From Gigaspora margarita (Eukaryota > Glomeromycota > Glomeromycetes > Diversisporales > Gigasporaceae), in NCBI GenBank assembly GCA_009809945.1, contig WTPW01001599.1, forward strand, positions 87,631-151,630: DNA of 64,000 nt, written 5' to 3'. The number at the start of each line of letters is the position of its first letter. Position 1 is the first letter of the stretch. Both the position numbers and the translations under genes were made by a program. Shown here one piece after another: positions 34,480 to 45,349 of this stretch. The notes under the pieces were generated by a model. That model ran no database searches and was not told where the DNA came from. It was given only the letters and a program-made list of their open reading frames with translations.

Positions 34480-35935
34480 CAAAAAAACAATTAATTAACC
34501 AGGCTCAATATTTTGAAACTAGACATAACTTGTTATATAAAAAGAATAGAAAAGACCCAGAATACCTCTTCTGAGTTATTAAATGGACAGAAGTTGAACC
34601 AATCTATATATAATACATAAACATCCCATTGCTAGATATTTGGAAACTGATACTATGTACTACAAAATAGCTGAACGATATTATTGGGGTCAAATGTACC
34701 GAGACATTCAAGAATATATGAAAACATGTGTGACATGTCAGAAAAGACAAAGAAAAAAAAAGAACTTCTCTATCCAATCCAAATAGAATGTGCTTTTGAA
34801 AGAGTTGGAATTGATTTTGTAGGACCTCTTCCAATAACTATCCAAAACAATCGTTATATTATTGTTGCTACAGACTACTTAACAAGATAGCCAGAAGCCC
34901 ATGCTATACTGAATGCCAAAGCTAATACTCTTGTTCAATTTATTTCTGAAAAATTATTTGTAGATATGGAACTCCTAAAATTATATTCTGTGACCAAGGA
35001 AGAAACTTTATTAGTAAAACTATATGAATATTGTGTGAAAAGTTTCTTATCAAATATAAATTCTCTTCACTATACCACCCTCAGACAAATGGAATGGTTG
35101 AAAGACTCAATCGAACATTATGCGAATCACTTGCAAAAGTAAAAGATGATGATGATTGGGATATATACATACTTGCTGTCCTCTTAGTCTACCAAGCAAA
35201 AAGACATGCTACCACTGGATATACCTCTTTTAGTTAGTCTATGGAAGACAAGCAACACTACCTGTGAAAGCTCTTATTCTAGTACATCCTATAGACAATG
35301 CAGATACAGAAATAGATATCCAAGACAGTATCTTACAACAAGCTTAGGATTTAATAGAAAAATTACTAATAATACAAGAAAAAGCTAGAGAAAATACCCA
35401 AAAATTACAAGAAAAACAGAAGAAATATTTTAATAAAAAGATAAGGGCCATGATATTTATTATGTAATATCCATTTACTATAGAGGCTTACCCCCATGTA
35501 AGACCAATCAAAATGCTCAATTTTGTTACACAAAAAAAATATTTATCCATATTTTGTTATAATTATAGTTAAATAATTTTTAATTTTGATTGGCTAGTAG
35601 TCTGGCTTGTGTAATGTAAGATTTCGTCTGACCCCCACCCCCTAAAATATTATGTAATAAATGTCATTGCTCTAAAAGAAGAAATATTCAAGATTGGAGA
35701 AAAAGTATGGATACAACAAAAAGAATTAGAAATGTCCTGATCTGCTAAATTCGAAGGCAAAAGAATTGGACCTTTTATAATTCAAGAAAAATTGAACAAT
35801 AGTGCATATAAACTCTGAGATTTAAAAGAAAAGACCTTATAAAAGTACTATAATAGTAATAGACTTGCTAAGTACTACAAGAAACAGATATGGGAACCAA
35901 TTATTATAATTGAGAATTAGAAATTTTGGAAGAAA
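34480..35935 (+). pseudogene. Ty3 integrase, broken
   Basis: The zinc-binding part is visible as YYWGQMYRDIQEYMKTCVTC (34680-34739). The core has VGIDFVGPLP (34804-34833, first Asp), CDQGRNFIS (about 34989-35015, second Asp) and YHPQTNGMVERLNRTLCESL (35073-35132, catalytic Glu), so the DD35E triad survives at codon level, though in different frames. The C-terminal domain resumes after the MITE at 35445-35672: KIGEKVW, then KFEGKRIGPFIIQ near 35745. It would have inserted the element's cDNA. Multiple frameshifts and stops. Confidence 0.88.
35445..35672. mobile_element. MITE in integrase, TAA duplication
   Basis: GGGCCATGATATTTATTATG at the left and CATAATAAATGTCATTGCTC-like sequence at the right (ATTATGTAATAAATG) form the TIRs, flanked by TAA at 35442-35444 and 35673-35675. 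CCAATCAAAATGC and TTTTGATTGGCTAG inside are also inverted. The integrase frame continues on both sides. Confidence 0.75.
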
Positions 35936-36316
35936 TTTATTGTGAAAGGGAGTGACAATTGTGTAAAGCTTTGGCCACTGCCCCATAAAAATTATTGTAC
36001 TACTTTATTACATATATATATATAACTTCATACTCTGATTAAATTTTTCAGATATATTATCCAAACCCCAAAAATGGAATCTACTACCCTACAACCCAAT
36101 ACTATACTAGCCCTTCAAAATTTTCTTTCTATTTGGAGACAAGACCCCACTGCCCAATACAATTTAAAAATTTCTAGCCAAAATGTAATCTTATGGGATA
36201 CTCTAATATCAGAAAATTTTATATATAGATATTGATCGATATATAATATTTAATCATTTTATATTGATTATAAAATATTGTTATATATCGATTAATTGGA
36301 TAAAAATTGATATATA

Positions 36317-36565
36317 GGGGTGAGTCAATAGAAACGCACCATAATTTTATTAAGTAAATTTTTTTGAAACTTTAAACAAGAATAACTTGACAACAACTTA
36401 ATCAAATTTAATAAAAAATTTTTTAAAACAATTCTAAAAACTTGTAAAATTTAATTAAAAAAATTTTTATTAAATTTTATTAAGTTGTTGTCAAGTTATT
36501 CTTGTTTAAAGTTTTAAAAAAATTTCATTAAAATTAATATGGTGCGTTTTTACTGACTCATCTCC
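36317..36565. mobile_element. MITE nested in the AT-rich TIR element
   Basis: GGGGTGAGTCAATAGAAACG and CGTTTTTACTGACTCATCTCC form imperfect TIRs. The arms include ACTTGACAACAACTTAATCA and its inverted counterpart near 36485. The flanks are ATATAT repeats, so the target duplication cannot be resolved. Confidence 0.75.
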
Positions 36566-36705
36566 ATATATCTAAATTGATATATATCATTTTCTATATT
36601 AAATTATTATATATCTATAAATTGATTATAATTGGAATTATATGAAATGATATATAATAATTAACAGATCTTTAATGATTATATAGTGTTTTGAATCACT
36701 GAGTA

Positions 36706-37170
36706 NNNNNNNNNNNNNNNNNNNNNNNNNNNNNNNNNNNNNNNNNNNNNNNNNNNNNNNNNNNNNNNNNNNNNNNNNNNNNNNNNNNNNNNNNNNNNNN
36801 NNNNNNNNNNNNNNNNNNNNNNNNNNNNNNNNNNNNNNNNNNNNNNNNNNNNNNNNNNNNNNNNNNNNNNNNNNNNNNNNNNNNNNNNNNNNNNNNNNNN
36901 NNNNNNNNNNNNNNNNNNNNNNNNNNNNNNNNNNNNNNNNNNNNNNNNNNNNNNNNNNNNNNNNNNNNNNNNNNNNNNNNNNNNNNNNNNNNNNNNNNNN
37001 NNNNNNNNNNNNNNNNNNNNNNNNNNNNNNNNNNNNNNNNNNNNNNNNNNNNNNNNNNNNNNNNNNNNNNNNNNNNNNNNNNNNNNNNNNNNNNNNNNNN
37101 NNNNNNNNNNNNNNNNNNNNNNNNNNNNNNNNNNNNNNNNNNNNNNNNNNNNNNNNNNNNNNNNNNNNNN
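36706..37170. other. Assembly gap (465 N)
   Basis: A run of N. It is preceded by AT-rich sequence and followed by T-rich simple repeat, the probable cause of the gap. Confidence 0.99.
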
Positions 37171-39179
37171 TTTTTTTTTTGTTTTTTTTTTTGGTTTCAT
37201 TTCATTTAATTTAGTTTCATTTAGTTTCATTTTGTTTTTTTTTATTTTTTTTCTTTTATTTATTATTTTTTAATTTTTTTATACAAAAAACACCAACCTA
37301 ACTTCTCTAGTACTTTTCAAGAAATTCAACAACTTTTTGCCACTTTGTACAAGCCAACTCAGCCTTTCAACACTTTGCAAGAACATATCTAGCAAGTTCT
37401 AAATTTTTAAGAACACAAGTTTTTGCAAGTTTTTGCAAGTTTTTGCAAATTTTTGCAAGGTTTCACTTTATTTATTTTTGTTTTATTTTTAAAATTTTTT
37501 TTATTAAATTATTTTATTCTGGCACTTTGTAAGAAAAATAACCTAGGCTTTTTTGACACCTTTGACAATTTCTGAATTGCAAAAATGCAAACTCAAAGAA
37601 ATGGAAATTTGGAGCTTTATTTATTTTTTTATTTAGTTGGCTTATATTTTTGTTTTTTGTTTGTTTTCTTTTTTTTTACTATAACCAAGATTCTTTTGAA
37701 ACTTTGCAAAAACCTTCAATGATTTTTGAATTGCAAGAATACAAACCCAAAGAAATAGAGATTTGGGCTTTGTTTATTTTTTTATTTAGTTTGCTTATAT
37801 TTTTGTTTTTTGTTTGTTTTCTTTTTTTTACTTATTTATTTATTTTAATTATTCCTTATTTTCTTTGGAACTTTGCAAGAAAATGACCCAACTTTTCTGG
37901 CACTTTACAAAAATACCAATTCTTACTTCTTCAGCACTTTGCAAGAAGTAGCAAATATAAATAAATATAAGCAAATATAATAGTTAAACAAAAAAGAAAA
38001 TAATAGCTAATTGCAGAGTAAGAAAAATAAGTGAATAGATATAATAAAGTGCAAAAGTAGTTGTTTTTATTTTTTTTTTGTTATTTATTTTCAGGTTTGT
38101 TTTTTTTTTGGTTTTATTTTTTTTGTCATTTTTTTATAATAATGTATAATAAAATATGTAATATTTAATAAAATATGTAATATTTAATAATAATAAATAA
38201 AAAAATAAAATTTTTTATATTAAATTGCGAAAACTTGTGAATATTGTATATTTAATTAAAATATAATAATAATAATAAAAAGATAAAATTTTATAATAAA
38301 TTGCGAAAACTTGCGAAAACCTGTAAAATGTTCAAAAAGCATAATTATGTGAATATAATAATTATTAATTGACAGATGCGTTTTGTATATTGATTATGTA
38401 TCAATTATTAACTATCATAGATATGTATCGATTATAATTACTATCAATATATTGGTTATATATCAATTATTAACTATCATGAATATATATCGATTATAAT
38501 CACTACTAATAATAATCAGCAGGGGTGTTGTAATTGATATATATCTACTTGGTTAGTAATCGATATATATCTATATATAAAATTTGCTAATGAAATCCAA
38601 AACAAGTAATTGATATTACTCTAATGGAAGAACCAGATCCTTCTAATGAACTTAATAAATTATTAAGACCTTTTGACAAAGATATAGAAACTTTATTAGC
38701 TATAGCCCCAATTGAGAAACCCAAGGTTATTGTACAGTTGTTTGAAGATTTGATACAGACTCTTAACCTACAGAAAACTTGAACTAATCCTTTTCTTTGA
38801 GAAATGTAAACTGTGCATGTAGACAAAATTTTGCAAGAATTGTCCAAATTCAAACAATCCTGACGAGGACAAATACAGGCTATTGAAGCTCATTATTATT
38901 TAGAAACAATTATTGAGAAGCAGTCAGAACATTAAATGCAAATTAGAAAACAGATTTGGAAAGTTAAAGATAAATAAAAAACCTAAGATATTTAGAAAAG
39001 AGCTCAAAGAATTAGAAAATCTTTATGCTCTGCCCCAAAGATTTAATGCATCAAACCAAATACTTTTTGATAACCCAAATAATCAAGTTAAAGGATAAAA
39101 ATTATACTATCTTAATAGAAGAACTAGAGAAAAAATTTATGGAGTAAATTTTTTTAAGTGACGAAAATGTTATAAAACC

Positions 39180-39873
39180 AGTAGTTAATATTAAATATTT
39201 ATTTATTTATTATTATTAGTATTATTTTATTAGTATATTATTATTTTTAGTATTTTCATATATATATTGTTATTATTTGAGAAGTTAGACATTCAGAATA
39301 GTTCATTTTGTTTATAATGCCTATACCGCTTATAATGCTTATACCGCTTATAATGTTTGTACCGCTTATACTGCTTATACTGCTTATAATGCTTATACTG
39401 CTTATAACTCTTATACCGCTTATACTGCTTATACTACTTATAATGCTTATACCACTTATAATGATTAGATTGCTTATAATGCTTATCCCGTTTATAATGC
39501 TTATATCACTCATAATGCTTATAACATTTATTATTGCTTATAATACTTATTCTAAAATGTATTTAAAGACCTAGAATTCCCTTTAGTCAAATTAGACAAA
39601 GATACTCCACTTCTCTTATATTCATTAATTATCTTGTAAAAGAGATTTCTTAGAAATAGAAGCCTAGAAATAGCCCTCTTGCTTATTATTATTATTAATA
39701 AAGAAGCTATTGTTAACTCTAAATACTATTACAAACGACAACAGAGAAGAGTATAGTTTCTTACAGACTAAGAAATTAACTTACCTCTTGAACACTGCTA
39801 TAAACTGACAAAGGATCCCTATAGCCATATCATTGTTATAGTAAGGAGTAAAAAAGGCCTCCCTACTGTAACA
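39180..39873 (+). repeat. 3' LTR
   Basis: Matches the 5' LTR over its length: an AT-rich start, TTATTTGAGAAGTTAGAC, a 9-bp minisatellite at 39308-39545 (TAATGCTTA/TACTGCTTA/TACCGCTTA units), then TATTCTAAAATGTATTTAAA and GAAATAGAAGCCTAGAAATA to the end CTACTGTAACA. The minisatellite reads as a low-complexity peptide on both strands and is not a gene. Confidence 0.82.
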
Positions 39874-41060
39874 CTGTATTGAAATTGTTTACAGGAACTT
39901 TTATCAAAAATATCTCTATGAGTTCTTGACCAAATTTGATAAAAATTTTTTTATTTGAATTCTATATAATTGTAAAATTAAAATAAAAAAAATTTATTGA
40001 ATTTGGTCAAGAACTCAGAAATATCTTTGATAAAAGATTTTTCTATTTCCAAAAATATATATCACATGCCAAAATTGTTTACAAGAGAAATTTGAATCTA
40101 GTTGCGAAATGAAAAATCTAATTATCTTTATCAATATTAATCTGTTTTTGATAAAATTTTAGCTAAAGACTCTCAAATGTCTATTATATCAATTTACTTA
40201 GTTAGGATTTGAAAATTTTATTTTGAGAAAGTCCCTTTAGAAGCATTTGAATATAGAGAAAAACTTGCAAAAATATATACATCCAAATTTATAAAAATAT
40301 TAATATCTTCATGATTTTTTAACATATTTTCATAAAAATTGAGATTTTATTAGTCGATTATATGCTCTAAAAGTTTACTTAGTGCACAGTAACTTGTTTT
40401 ATTTGAACTTGTAAAATCTAGCCTGTGATGGTAATTTTTCTGTTTTTATCAAAATTGAAAATTTTAAAAATTCTAAATCTGGAAGCAAATTGAAAAATCA
40501 TTATAGCTTCATCAATATTAATCCATTTTTGTTGAAATTTTAATAAAAAACTCTCAAATATCAATTCTATCAACTTACTTAGTTATGTTTTGGAAGTTTC
40601 ATTTTGAGAAAGTACTTTCAAAAGCATTTGAAGTTTAGAGGAAAACTTGCAAAAATGTATGCATTCAAATTTATAAAACATTAATATCTTTACAAGTTTT
40701 TAATTTTTTTTTTATGAAATTTGAGATTCTATTAGTCTATGATATGCACAACAAGTCCTGCTATAATTTTTTTTTGTTAGCATAGTAAAATTTCTTGTAA
40801 ATCATTGCTAAACAGGAGTTATTTTGAAAAAGCAAAAAAAATCCCCACAAGTTCTTGACCAAATTTGATGAAAATTTTTTTATTTTAATTCTATAAATCC
40901 ATAGAATTTAAATAAAAAAATTTTATTAAATTTGATCATGAACTCATAGAGATAATATTAAAAAAGTTTTTAAAAGTTAAAATATTTAAGTGACAAAATC
41001 GAGGTGATCTACATGTACTATAGTGCAAATAGCAAAAATCCATAGTGCAAATAGCAATTA
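39874..41060. repeat. Foldback and direct-repeat cluster
   Basis: A foldback at about 39888-40045 (GGAACTTTTATCAAAAATAT with its counterpart, around GAGTTCTTGACCAAATTTGA) is followed by two copies of a roughly 300-bp block (about 40090-40400 and 40480-40790; shared ACTCTCAAAT, CTTACTTAGTTA, ATTTTGAGAAAGT, AAAACTTGCAAAAAT) at an offset near 390. A second foldback with the same core lies at 40846-40945. Near 41024 TAGTGCAAATAGCAA is repeated twice. Noncoding; possibly one composite TIR element. Confidence 0.6.
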
Positions 41061-41149
41061 CCTAAATTATTAATTAATTGTTTAGAATTTTGGGTCTGAG
41101 TTTTTTATTAACTCTATTTATTTTGTATAGTTTTGCATTTACTTTTTCA

Positions 41150-42089
41150 CTTGTTATATCAATTTGTTGTAAGATTTAAAAGATATATAGTAATTGCCTC
41201 ATCTGTTTTACAATCTTGTAGTTGCTGATAGGCTCTCTGTTTTTGAAGCTTAATATAGATTTTTTTAGAAGCAATTTTGATATCTGCCTTTTTTGTATAC
41301 AGATTGTAATTTGTTATCAAGTTCTCAAGGTTTAAATATATTTTGCTGTGTTCTGTAGGCCTTATAAGCCTGGTAAAGATAATTATAGCTATTTTGAAGC
41401 ATGGCTAGCTAGATTTGTGAATTGGCTAACTGGGCTTGTGAATTGGCTAGCTAGGCTTGTAAATTGGCTAACTGGGTTTGCAAATCTGTTACTCAGTTTT
41501 CTGCATTAATTGCATGTGTATTTGCTTTTGGATATATTTCTAGCACCAATGCTTCAAACCTATTGCCAGTATCTAAAATTATATTCAGATAATCTGCAAT
41601 ACCATTTATAGTAGGTGCTCTTGTAGCTAGGCTTTGAAAATACTGTCTAATATTATTAATCTCTTACTGAATTCTATTATTTTTGGATTGTGGCTTGATT
41701 TTTAGGTAGAGATAATCAGAGTGATTCTGGTAGTTGGGCCATATCTATAGTATTATTAGAATTTTTATACAAATCTAGTATTTTTTTATTAAGCTTGTCT
41801 ATTTTATTCTAAAAAAATGCTAACTGCTTTTGTAAATAATCTAAATAATTTTCTTGTTTTTAGACTCTTTAAATACATTTTTTAACTGTTTTATAAAATT
41901 AGAAATTTTTGATCTTAATGGGTCTAGTTTCTTATTCCAAATTGAAATTTCTTTTTCAAGATAATTAATATAATCCTCTTTTGAAACCAGATCCTGTTGA
42001 AATATGCAGATTTGATTTTGTATTGCTAATAAAGCATCTTTAAATTGCTTGATTCTTTTGCTATTTTTTTGTTCTATTATTGTGAACAA
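41150..42089 (-). pseudogene. Long coiled-coil protein, broken
   Basis: Starting at 42089, an 82-codon frame (MFTIIEQKNSKRIKQFKDAL) is followed, through stops, by protein-like segments to about 41150: YFQSLATRAPTINGIADYLN, TGNRFEALVLEIYPKANTHA, then a heptad-like run of LQTQLAN, LANSQAQ and LANSQIQ repeats (41401-41490). Two stops inside the run are TAG where the repeat predicts CAG (Gln). The whole is rich in Gln, Lys, Leu and Asn and looks like a coiled coil. I do not recognise a family. It points away from the integrase at 42094, and both probably belong to one large transposon. Confidence 0.5.
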
Positions 42090-42093
42090 AAAA

Positions 42094-43111
42094 ATGTTGT
42101 CTATTCCTATAATACAAATAGATTCTGGAAATGTTCATGAACTTGAGATATTTATTGCTTTGTATAAGATCTATTATTAACCTATTGGCTATCAAAGAAC
42201 TATAAAAAAATTGTATAATGCTTCTCTAAAAGCTTGGCTTAACTTTGATAAGGATGAATATATAATTGGCTTAAAAAACAAGCTTTATATCAAATTTATA
42301 GCCTTAGCCAAGATTCCTAATAAATGCTACCAAGCTGATATTCTTTATATACCTTATGATATGATTAATAACAAAATATATAAATATTGTTTATACATAG
42401 TTGATGTAGCTTCAAGATTTAAGTAGGTGATTTCTTTAGCTAATTGGTCAGCTTATACTATGGCTAAAGCCTTTAAAAAAGTTTATTGCAATTCTAAATA
42501 CCCTCTTATTTGGCCTAAATTATTAATGGTCAACTCCAGTTTTGAATTTAAATTTGATTGTAAAGAATTAATAAAAAAATATAATATTAAAATTAAAATT
42601 GGTATGTCCCATAGAAGCCAAACTATTGTTGAAAGATTTAATCATATTTTAGCTAAAAGATTATTTTGTTTGCAAGATGCTTTAGATTTATTATTACTAT
42701 TAACTAATAGATTGAGAGCTTAGGTAAAAAATTTTCTAATTATTGTTAAAGATTTAAATAATTCTATAACTTGCTTTCTTGGTATATCCCCTGCTAAGAC
42801 AATAAAAAGAAACAAGTTATTGCTATATTTTCTAAATTACAAAATGGGCCTATAGGCTTTAATAAGTCTAAGCTATTTTATAATATCTTAGTAAGATATT
42901 TTACTTGAACCTGGTGAGCTAGAAAGCAGTTTTAAACATGCAACTAATATGAACTAGTCCCTTCAAATTTATTATATTAAGGAATCTTTGGTGCAAAAAA
43001 ATCAGCTGATCTTATATTGGCTAAAAGATAATGAGTGCAATGGACCAAAGTGGTCTTTTGTCAGAAAAGAGCTTTTAATCATTCCTTCTAATACAGAATT
43101 ACCTTTTTAAT
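42094..43111 (+). pseudogene. Integrase, Polinton/F54H12.3-like, broken
   Basis: From MLSIPIIQIDSGN the frame runs with stops at about 42178 (TAA), 42424 (TAG) and 42721 (TAG, where the family has Trp). It holds the rve core: CYQADILYIPYD (first Asp), YKYCLYIVDVASRFK, WPKLLMVNSSFEFK (Asn where the second catalytic Asp is expected) and QTIVERFNHILAKRLF (Glu kept). After a frameshift near 42808 the C-terminal part continues (PIGFNKSKLF, then NQLILYWLKDNE, WSFVRKELLIIPSNTELPF). From memory, this pattern matches the transposon-derived integrases related to C. elegans F54H12.3, typical of Maverick/Polinton DNA elements. Ty3 origin is less likely. Confidence 0.72.
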
Positions 43112-43214
43112 AGTGCTTACAAGTTATAACTAAAGAGTTATTGCTTCACAATAAAAATTTTATAATATAATAAATGCATAGAATACTTCAAGTTGGTGTT
43201 TTTGGTCTTTTACA

Positions 43215-43570
43215 CATTAAGAAAATCTTCTGCTTCTTTATTAATCTGGGCTTCTATAACAAAATAATCTTTAGCTAATTTGTAATATAGCTTATATAGT
43301 TCTATAATAAAATTAAGAATCTTTGGATTCTGCCTATAAAATTCCTTGTAGTTATCTTTGATTTTATAATATTTTTTTTATTAGGAAATATTGTCATAAC
43401 TAAATTTAATATATACTTTTCTGGATCTTCTGCTTGATGTAATTTCTAATTCTTTCTTTATAGTTCTGCATGAACTTGCTATCTTTTGGCTTTCTATAAT
43501 AGAGACCTGTTTTGATTACATTAATTAAAGCTTGTTTGTATGTGGGCTTGGGTTCATCTTGTTTACTCAT
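43215..43570 (-). pseudogene. Hypothetical basic protein, frameshifted
   Basis: An ATG at 43570 gives MSKQDEPKPTYKQALINVIK and about 55 codons, then two frameshifts. Further segments are clearly protein-like: AEDPEKYILNLVMTIFPNKK and DNYKEFYRQNPKILNFIIEL, ending EAQINKEAEDFLNV. About 115 residues in all, Lys/Tyr/Gln-rich. It ends 100 bp from the convergent integrase, so it may be cargo of the same element. I do not recognise it. Confidence 0.45.
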
Positions 43571-43914
43571 TGTAAGAGTATAGCTTCTCTGTTGTTTGTA
43601 TTAATACTATAAAAACTTTTGTTTAAAATAAAATTTTTATTCTTATTAGTATGATAGATAAATATTTTTGCAACTATTTGCTTAGAATAGGAGATATTTG
43701 TAGACAGAGCTATTGGTGAAAAGAAAGGTCCTATAAATATTAAAAAGCTAAAAAGTGATTTTCTTGTAAGGTTTGTAGTATGCCAACTAGCTCTAAACCT
43801 GGTCTTTGCAAAAAATATACTAGTGGATATTATATAACTCAGTATATTAATAGATTTCAAAAAAAGCTTGGAAGCTTCAACTTTATAGAAATTAATCATA
43901 TTGAAATTTTATAC

Positions 43915-44036
43915 CTAGTCCAAAAAATTTACACCTAACCCAAATTTTTTTATATCTAGTTCAAATTTTTTTATACCTAGTTTAAAAAATTTACACCCAA
44001 CCCAGATTTTTTACACCTAGCCCAAATTTTCATACA
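43915..44036. repeat. Short tandem repeat, about 20-bp unit
   Basis: Six imperfect units of the type TTTACACCTAGCCCAAATTT (variants TTATACCTAGTCC, TTTACACCCAACCC). It may be a subterminal repeat of the neighbouring element. It ends just before the foldback transposon at 44041. Confidence 0.75.
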
Positions 44037-44040
44037 TCTA

Positions 44041-44955
44041 AAGGGGCTTCCAGAAATTATGTAATATTTTTTTACTAATAAATTTCAAAATTTTACCACA
44101 CCCACCCACACCTGATACTCTATTAGCCAATCAAATTTTATATTTTTTAAAATTTATTCATATGTTCAATTTATAAGATTGATAATAACTATTGCTCTAC
44201 TGGGCCAATTTAGATAATTTAACTACCAAAATGTTCGTCTCACTGAGACGATTCTAACAAGCCCAAAATCATTAAAATCTAATCACAGGGTCCCAAGATC
44301 GTTCAACTTTTGTGTAATTTTAATAGTAATTTTTTAGAATTACTAAATAAATATTTTAATATTGAATAACTTTTGATCCACTGGCCTGTTTTGGATGATT
44401 AACTACCAAAATGTTCGTCTCAGTGAGACGATTCTAACAAGCCCAAAATCGCTAAATTCTAATCACAGAATTCCAAAATCGATAAAGATTTTATTGTTTG
44501 TTTAGCAATACAAATCTTTATCGATCTTGGAATCCTGTGATTAGAATTTAGCGATTTTGGGCTTGTTAGAATTGTCTTACTGAGACGAACATTTTGTTAG
44601 TTAAAGCATCCAAAACGGGCCAGTGGATCAAAAGTTATTCAGTATTAAAGATATTTACTTAGTGATTCTAAAAAATCACAATTAAAATTACACAAAAGTT
44701 GAACGATCTTGGGACCTTGTGATTAGATTTTAACAATTTTGGGCTTGTTAGAATCGTCTCAATGAGACGAACATTTTGGTAGTTAAGGTAGTTAAATTAT
44801 CTAAATTGGTCCAGTAGAACAATAGTTATTAATAATTTTATAATTTTATACTTTTGGCCAGAATTATAAAATTTTGACCAGAATTATAATTATAACCTAA
44901 TATTTTCGGGACCCTACTCACCTACTAAAAAATTGCGTAATTTCTGGAAGCCCCC
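44041..44955. mobile_element. Foldback element family F2 copy 2
   Basis: Same family as 9284-10187 but in opposite orientation. The right end GAAGCCCCC and the left AAGGGGCTTCCAGAAATTAT are inverted; TA flanks at 44039-44040 and 44956-44957. Inside, ACCACACCCACCCACACC, AACTACCAAAATGTTCGTCT and GATCCACTGGCCTGTTTTGG blocks occur in the same order and inverted arrangement as in copy 1. An extra GTAGTTAAG duplication is seen near 44780. Noncoding. Confidence 0.88.
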
Positions 44956-44957
44956 TA

Positions 44958-45349
44958 ATACAAAAATTTTCACCTAAAGGTAAAATTTTTGATCTTAGCT
45001 AGATAATATTAAATCATAATTTGAATTAATTCTAGGATAACATTAGAAATAGTATGCATTTTAGACTTAAATGGGCTCATAGAGAGCACACTTGAATACT
45101 TTAGTTCTTGGTGCTCTTTGCTTATTTCAAAGGCAAGCAATATAGCATAATTTTTTTGTTATCTTGTTTGAAATTAAAAACTAGCCAGAACATTAACAAA
45201 GACTATATATCTTGACAAAGTTAAGAGCCCAAATTAAGGAGTAAAAAGAGTAAGTTAATGAGATTTAGCTCTAGCAAGATTTAGAGCTTAAATTTGATAT
45301 AAGATTACAAATACCTAGAAAGGATTGTAGAGAGTTTGGAACCACATTT
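44958..45349. other. Spacer, nothing recognised
   Basis: AT-rich sequence without ORF, repeat or RNA signal that I could support. Confidence 0.5.

Larger units (their letters stand above)
36220..38578. mobile_element. AT-rich TIR element with gap, in the third ORF
   Basis: AAAATTT occurs at 36213-36219 and 38579-38585, a 7-bp direct repeat (possibly 8 with a mismatch). The element's ends TATATATAGATATTGATCG and CGATATATATCTATATAT are inverted. It contains the MITE at 36317-36565, the gap 36706-37170, a TTTCATTTAGTTTCATTT run, TTTTTGCAAG repeats (37403-37460), and two copies of a roughly 160-bp block near 37525 and 37690. The flanking ORF is protein-like on both sides, supporting insertion. 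No coding sequence was recognised. Confidence 0.65.
36074..39098 (+). pseudogene. Third ORF of the Ty3 element, coiled-coil, split
   Basis: An ATG at 36074 starts MESTTLQPNTILALQNFL, which runs to 36219. After the insertion at 36220-38578 the protein resumes (about 38590: VIDITLMEEPDPSNELNKLL, then PFDKDIETLLAIAP and VIVQLFEDLIQ). Later segments (VDKILQELSKFKQS, IQAIEAHYYLETIIEKQSEH, then 38913-39098) are helical and charged, typical of coiled coil. Stops at apparent Trp sites (for example the TGAs in the stretch 38778-38801) and a frameshift break it. It sits where an env gene would be, but no signal peptide or membrane segment is seen. Function unknown. Confidence 0.6.
25126..39873 (+). mobile_element. 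Ty3-type LTR retrotransposon, multiply interrupted
   Basis: Two related LTRs (25126-28055, itself split by an insertion, and 39180-39873) bound gag, protease, reverse transcriptase, RNase H and integrase in that order, the Ty3 order. Integrase after RNase H excludes Ty1/copia. A primer-binding site follows the 5' LTR. A third ORF lies between pol and the 3' LTR. Insertions: 25255-27506 in the 5' LTR, 31886-32114, 34053-34451, 35445-35672 and 36220-38578. Many stops and frameshifts make it dead. I found no clear target duplication, as both LTR tips are AT-rich and the left boundary is uncertain by about 10 bp. Confidence 0.9.

Noticed and set aside
36679..37230. 183-codon minus-strand open frame
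   Set aside because: It consists almost entirely of the N gap.
39256..39574. Ile/Ser and Leu/Ile/Met-rich open frames on both strands
   Set aside because: They are translations of the 9-bp minisatellite in the 3' LTR.
43567..43899. 110-codon minus-strand frame
   Set aside because: No recognisable domain, AT-driven composition, and it overlaps the start of the more protein-like frame at 43570; kept only as a possibility.
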